Shown in pieces: positions 60,635-64,000 of a stretch of 64,000 bases of DNA. The position numbers and the translations under genes were made by a program. The notes beneath the pieces were generated by a model. That model was not told where the DNA came from. It saw nothing but the letters and a program-made list of their open reading frames with translations, and ran no database searches. Source of the DNA: Bin55 sp965116055 (GTDB taxonomy: Bacteria; Pseudomonadota; Gammaproteobacteria; Pseudomonadales; Azotimanducaceae). Position 1 is the stretch's first letter, and the number at the start of each line of letters is the position of its first letter. The stretch is taken from NCBI GenBank assembly GCA_965116055.1, contig OZ220466.1, positions 372,001-436,000 on the forward strand. The letters run 5' to 3'.

Positions 60635-61868
60635 GGTGCTTTGCCAATCGGATACCTGTAAATTGCCAACGGTCTTTGCAGTAAAAGAAGTTTCGATACG
60701 AGAAGCGGAAATGATCCCTAGGCGTAGCGCATGAACCACCGCGTAACACGTATTGATTGGCCATGAATTTACCGTTATATTCGCCTAAGGCCCCTTCTAA
60801 TGGTTCGTATCCTGGATAAGGTGCATAACTTGATGAAGTCCATTGCCAACAGTCACCGCACAATGCAAATGATTGGGGGCGTGGATGAAAGTGCGATTCT
60901 TCTGCGAAAGTTCCCGCTTTGAGATCGCCGTAGGTCTGAGCCGCAACCTCCCATTCGCATTCGGTCGGTAATCTCGCTCCTTTCCAGCGTGCGAATGCAT
61001 CGGCTTCGTAGTAACTAACGTGACACACGGGTGCTTCTGATCGTGCCGAATTCACACGGTGCAAGGTGTATTCGAACCACTCCCCGTCATGTTGGAACCA
61101 ATACTCTGGCGCATTCCATTCATTTGCACATTTCGCGGCCCAGCCGTCTGATAACCAGAGTTGGGGAGTTTCGTAACCACCATCAAGCATGAACTCAAGG
61201 TATTCGCCATTGGTGACCAGTCGATCGGATATCGCGAAAGCGCCGAGCCATACCTCATGGCGTGGTAACTCGTTGTCGAAACAGAACGTATCTTGATTCA
61301 GGTTGGCACCGATCGTCTGCATTTTGCCTTCGTGTTCCACGAACCTGATCTGCTGTGTTGACGAATCAGCTTCTGGAGCGGCTGCTTCACCATAAGTGGG
61401 GCGAAGCGGATTGCGGCCAAAATTACATTTAAGGTCGGTGATTAGAAGCTCTTGGTGCTGCTGTTCATGGTGGATTCCTAGTTCAATGCGTTTAAGACAC
61501 TCTGCATTGACTTCGGTTTGCATCAAGTGTTCAAGTGCGTCGTCCACGTGTTTACGGTACGCATAGATATCGCTTACAACAGGTCTGGACAATAAACCGC
61601 GCTGAGGTCTTGGGTGGCGGTCGCCTAGTCCTTCATAGTACGAGTTAAAGAGGTATTCATACTCTGGATGAAAAACTTGATACTGAGGTGCTACTTCTTT
61701 TAAGACGAAAGTCTCGAAAAACCACGTGGTGTGTGCCAAGTGCCACTTCGGCGGGCTTGCATCAACCATGGGTTGTATGCAGTAATCCTCTATTTCGAGT
61801 GGTTCGCACAGTCGTTCGGTTTGCTGTCGAACACGTTTCAATCGCGCTAGCGTGCTAGCGTAAGTCAA
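60624..61868 (-). CDS. egtB: ergothioneine biosynthesis sulfoxide synthase EgtB
   Basis: Non-haem iron enzyme joining hercynine with a thiol (gamma-glutamylcysteine or cysteine) in ergothioneine synthesis. 414 residues. The N-terminal DinB-like domain provides iron ligands His46 (KWHLAHTTWFFE) and His134/His138 (GIHHEQQHQELLITDLK); the C-terminal FGE-sulfatase domain contains RLPTECEWEVAAQTY, CWQWTSSSYAPYPGY, VLRGGSCATPRDHFRFSYRN and TGIRLAK. It precedes egtD and no egtA, egtC or egtE is visible nearby. Confidence 0.95.
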   Translation of the reverse strand: MTYASTLARLKRVRQQTERLCEPLEIEDYCIQPMVDASPPKWHLAHTTWFFETFVLKEVAPQYQVFHPEYEYLFNSYYEGLGDRHPRPQRGLLSRPVVSDIYAYRKHVDDALEHLMQTEVNAECLKRIELGIHHEQQHQELLITDLKCNFGRNPLRPTYGEAAAPEADSSTQQIRFVEHEGKMQTIGANLNQDTFCFDNELPRHEVWLGAFAISDRLVTNGEYLEFMLDGGYETPQLWLSDGWAAKCANEWNAPEYWFQHDGEWFEYTLHRVNSARSEAPVCHVSYYEADAFARWKGARLPTECEWEVAAQTYGDLKAGTFAEESHFHPRPQSFALCGDCWQWTSSSYAPYPGYEPLEGALGEYNGKFMANQYVLRGGSCATPRDHFRFSYRNFFYCKDRWQFTGIRLAKHLVS

Positions 61869-61933
61869 TGTTGATATGGTCTTGAATGCGTTCGCAATAA
61901 TAGCGCGAGCTTGTGGTATTGCTCTAAACAGCA

Positions 61934-63346
61934 GTGCCTTTCGACATAACTGGCGGACATCTAATCAACTCTACACGCGAAGTCGATCCTTACACACAAG
62001 GCCGTAACGAGCCTGTCGAGCCGCCGAAAACGTTGCCCGGCCGTTTCCGGCATCTCGGTCCAAGCGTCATCGTTTCGGGCTCAATCGTAGGCTCCGGAGA
62101 GATCCTTCTAACCTCGGGTCTGGGTGCCGCCGCTGGGTTTACATTACTTTGGTGGGTTCTTGTGTCCTGCTGGAGCAAGTCGGTTGTACAAGCGGAAATC
62201 ACGCGGTATTGCATTTCCACCGGTGATACCTATATGCGAGCGCTCAACCGTTTACCCGGCAAGATCCGCGGTCCGGCGGGACCAGTAGGATGGCCTGTTT
62301 GGCTAGCCGCGCTTTCATTCTTTCCAGGTATTTTCGGTCTTGGAGGTATCGTGGGTGGCGCCGGTCAAGGTCTCGCGCTCATGTTCGACGGTCTGAATCC
62401 TGTGCTCGCTACGGGGATTGTGACAGTGGGAGCGATCGGCATTCTGGCAACTGGCTCGTACCCCTATCTGGAGCGTATCATGCTTGGGCTGGTGATGAGT
62501 TTTACTGTCATTACGATCTTTAGTAGCGGCGTGATGCAGACCACCGAATTTCATATGACGCTGGCCGATCTTGCAGAAGGATTTCAGTTCCATTTCCCTC
62601 TCGCTGTTGCTGCACTTGCGATCGCGGTGTACGGTTATACGGGCGTCAATGGGGGCGAGATCGCTGCATATACCTATTGGTGCGTCGAGAAAGGTTATCC
62701 AAAGTACATCGGCGCGGACCCAACTGATCCCGGATGGGTCAATCGTGCAAAGGGCTGGATCAAGGTGTTGCACGCGGATGTATGGCTTACTTTGTTCATT
62801 CTTACGTTGGCTACCGTGCCGTTTTACCTTCTCGGTGCCGGTGTATTGCACGAAACTGGTGCGCGGCCGGAAGGTTTAGAAACCATTGAAGTACTTGCCG
62901 GTATGTTTACGGGTACATTGGGCCAGTGGTCGGTACTCCTGTTTGCTGTGGGCGCGTTTTGCATTCTTTTTTCTACTACTCTGTCCGGAGTCGGCGCAGG
63001 TGGTAGGGTGTTTCCAGACTACATCGTTGAATTTGGCTTCATCAAACGTACGGAAATCCATCGCCGCCAATGGACGCAAGGGTATGTCATTGTCATCCCG
63101 ATCATTGCATTCTTTCTTGACTTCGGGTTTCAAAACCCCGTGATATTGGTCATGATTTCGGCTTCCTTTGCGGCTATCACGTTACCTATTCAAAGTGGTG
63201 CGACTCTATGGCTACAAAAACGATATATGGATCCACGGATCCAACCTCATTGGAGTTTGAAGATCGCGCTATGGGCTACTTTTGTTTTTCAATTGTTAAT
63301 GTCTCTCTTCGTCATCTGGTTTACCTTTCAGAATTTATTCAACTAA
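61934..63346 (+). CDS. Nramp (SLC11)-related membrane transporter
   Basis: About 11 membrane segments in 470 residues. LGPSVIVSGSIVGSGEILLT aligns with the TM1 region of Nramp metal transporters, and AVYGYTGVNGGEIAAYTYWC with TM6. However the diagnostic DPGN metal-binding motif of TM1 is GSGE here and the TM6 Met-Pro-His is absent, so the transported ion may not be a transition metal. GTG start at 61934. It converges with the SCO1 gene with an 8-bp overlap and diverges from egtB. Confidence 0.85.
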   Translation: MPFDITGGHLINSTREVDPYTQGRNEPVEPPKTLPGRFRHLGPSVIVSGSIVGSGEILLTSGLGAAAGFTLLWWVLVSCWSKSVVQAEITRYCISTGDTYMRALNRLPGKIRGPAGPVGWPVWLAALSFFPGIFGLGGIVGGAGQGLALMFDGLNPVLATGIVTVGAIGILATGSYPYLERIMLGLVMSFTVITIFSSGVMQTTEFHMTLADLAEGFQFHFPLAVAALAIAVYGYTGVNGGEIAAYTYWCVEKGYPKYIGADPTDPGWVNRAKGWIKVLHADVWLTLFILTLATVPFYLLGAGVLHETGARPEGLETIEVLAGMFTGTLGQWSVLLFAVGAFCILFSTTLSGVGAGGRVFPDYIVEFGFIKRTEIHRRQWTQGYVIVIPIIAFFLDFGFQNPVILVMISASFAAITLPIQSGATLWLQKRYMDPRIQPHWSLKIALWATFVFQLLMSLFVIWFTFQNLFN

Positions 63347-63986
63347 GCTGTGCCAAGCCCTTGAAAATGCGCGCGAGAAGGTGGTCCTCGAAAGGTGACT
63401 TGATAAATCCGTAACAATTGCCCTGACGATCAAAAATCACGATATGGCCTTGATGATCGACGAGATAGTCCTCGTCGTTTGCCGGGTCGCCTAGTTGCTT
63501 GAAACCCACATAGACGCTTTCTGCGAATTGCTTAATCGCGTCGGGCGTCCCAGTAACGCCAATAATGTCAGGATCAATGCTGTCGGTATAAGACTTTACG
63601 ACTTCGTAACGATCTCGTTTGGCATCGACCGACACGAATAGTCGCTGGACATTTTCAAGTGTTTGGTGATCGCCTTGTTCTTTGAGTTGATCGAAAATCG
63701 TTTTCATTTGTGCTAGTGTCACAGGGCATATATCCGGGCAATGCGTATAGCCAAAAAAACCAAACGTCCATTTCCCCTGCAAATCACTTCGACCGAATCG
63801 TTCCCCGTTTTCGCTTACGAGATCCAGGTGATCCATCGAAATAGGCTCTGGAAGTATCACGACCCCCATGGAGGCCAGTTCCTCTTCCGATACGTTTTGT
63901 GATTGAACGCTCCAACTCCATGTGAGCAGTCCAAGGGCGACGACCAATACCCCGCCAAGAAGCAAGAAACGCGAGTTGAATTTCAT
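63339..63986 (-). CDS. SCO1/SenC/PrrC family copper chaperone
   Basis: Membrane-anchored thioredoxin-fold protein that supplies copper to cytochrome c oxidase. 215 residues with an N-terminal anchor (FLLLGGVLVVALGLLTWSW) and the copper-binding FGYTHCPDICPVTLAQM (two Cys) plus the distal His in YLVDHQGHIVIFD. A full-length protein near the window end; upstream sequence after 63986 is almost absent, so promoter and neighbours are unknown. No oxidase genes are visible. Confidence 0.93.
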   Translation of the reverse strand: MKFNSRFLLLGGVLVVALGLLTWSWSVQSQNVSEEELASMGVVILPEPISMDHLDLVSENGERFGRSDLQGKWTFGFFGYTHCPDICPVTLAQMKTIFDQLKEQGDHQTLENVQRLFVSVDAKRDRYEVVKSYTDSIDPDIIGVTGTPDAIKQFAESVYVGFKQLGDPANDEDYLVDHQGHIVIFDRQGNCYGFIKSPFEDHLLARIFKGLAQLS

Positions 63987-64000
63987 GATTTATGTGTATC

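Noticed and set aside
60635..60739. egtD start at 60739 with a 35-residue N-terminal extension
   Set aside because: The extension lies inside egtB in another frame and does not resemble EgtD; a TTG at 60634 overlapping the egtB stop is preferred.
1..64000. CRISPR arrays, rRNA and tRNA genes
   Set aside because: No regularly spaced direct repeats, and no rRNA or cloverleaf-like conserved segments were spotted by eye; a tRNA scan was not possible.

Overview
The window looks like a chromosomal segment of a gammaproteobacterium with roughly balanced base composition. Support comes from gene order and families: rpoZ-spoT, the cluster dsbA / cytochrome c4 / engB / polA / DUF2782 / thrB (an arrangement familiar from Pseudomonas and relatives), waaA (lipid A-Kdo envelope), homodimeric-type aceE, and a TonB-dependent receptor. 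The lineage within the Gammaproteobacteria cannot be fixed from the sequence; an environmental, probably aquatic, aerobic heterotroph is my inference from the TonB receptor, secreted peptidase, PQQ dehydrogenase, xylose genes and ergothioneine genes.

Layout. 1-5.2 kb: spoT (cut by the window edge), rpoZ, a TolC-family outer membrane protein, waaA and an hsp20 gene with a heat-shock-like promoter. 5.2-7.5 kb: an ADP-ribosylglycohydrolase and two unrecognised small reading frames. 7.5-12.9 kb: a secreted S9 peptidase and a large TonB-dependent receptor, a likely peptide-scavenging pair; the peptidase signal peptide is built on a 10-bp tandem repeat. 12.9-20.4 kb: an accessory zone with gene debris, a DUF433/DUF5615 toxin-antitoxin pair with a striking operator-like palindrome, a wrecked tyrosine integrase, an ARPP-1 domain protein, and an outer-membrane protein gene cut in two by an ISXO2/IS1595-type element with a perfect 8-bp target duplication.

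20.5-28.3 kb holds the most unusual locus: a minus-strand operon encoding a TolQ/ExbB-like channel, two single-span TolR/ExbD-like partners (only one with the membrane aspartate), a membrane-anchored periplasmic protein with two formylglycine-generating-enzyme-like domains, and a TPR protein with a TonB-C-like end, next to a divergent Ser/Thr protein kinase. The junctions are ATGA overlaps, implying a stoichiometric complex. I read it as a proton-driven trans-envelope machine of unknown task, conceptually parallel to, but not homologous throughout with, Tol-Pal, ExbBD-TonB, Zorya or GldKLM.

28.4-39.4 kb: a PhyH-HEAT fusion, maoC and bioB (once overlapping, now separated by an inserted DUF1971 gene plus an IS1182-family element, flanked by a 55-bp direct repeat), a serine hydrolase with a frameshift in a G8 tract, a 3-hydroxyisobutyrate-dehydrogenase-like protein, a TnpB gene and a decayed second ISXO2-type copy lying between 25-bp inverted repeats, and an SDR oxidoreductase. 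39.4-46.6 kb: two unknown proteins, a stand-alone aceE and a lipoprotein PQQ dehydrogenase with a cytochrome c domain. 46.7-53.1 kb: a pair of exported TldD-family proteins (one with, one without the HExxxH metal site), xylA and xylB. 53.2-64 kb: dsbA-like, cytochrome c4, engB, polA, DUF2782 protein, thrB, the ergothioneine pair egtB-egtD, an Nramp-related transporter and a SCO1/SenC copper protein. No rRNA, tRNA or CRISPR array was recognised.
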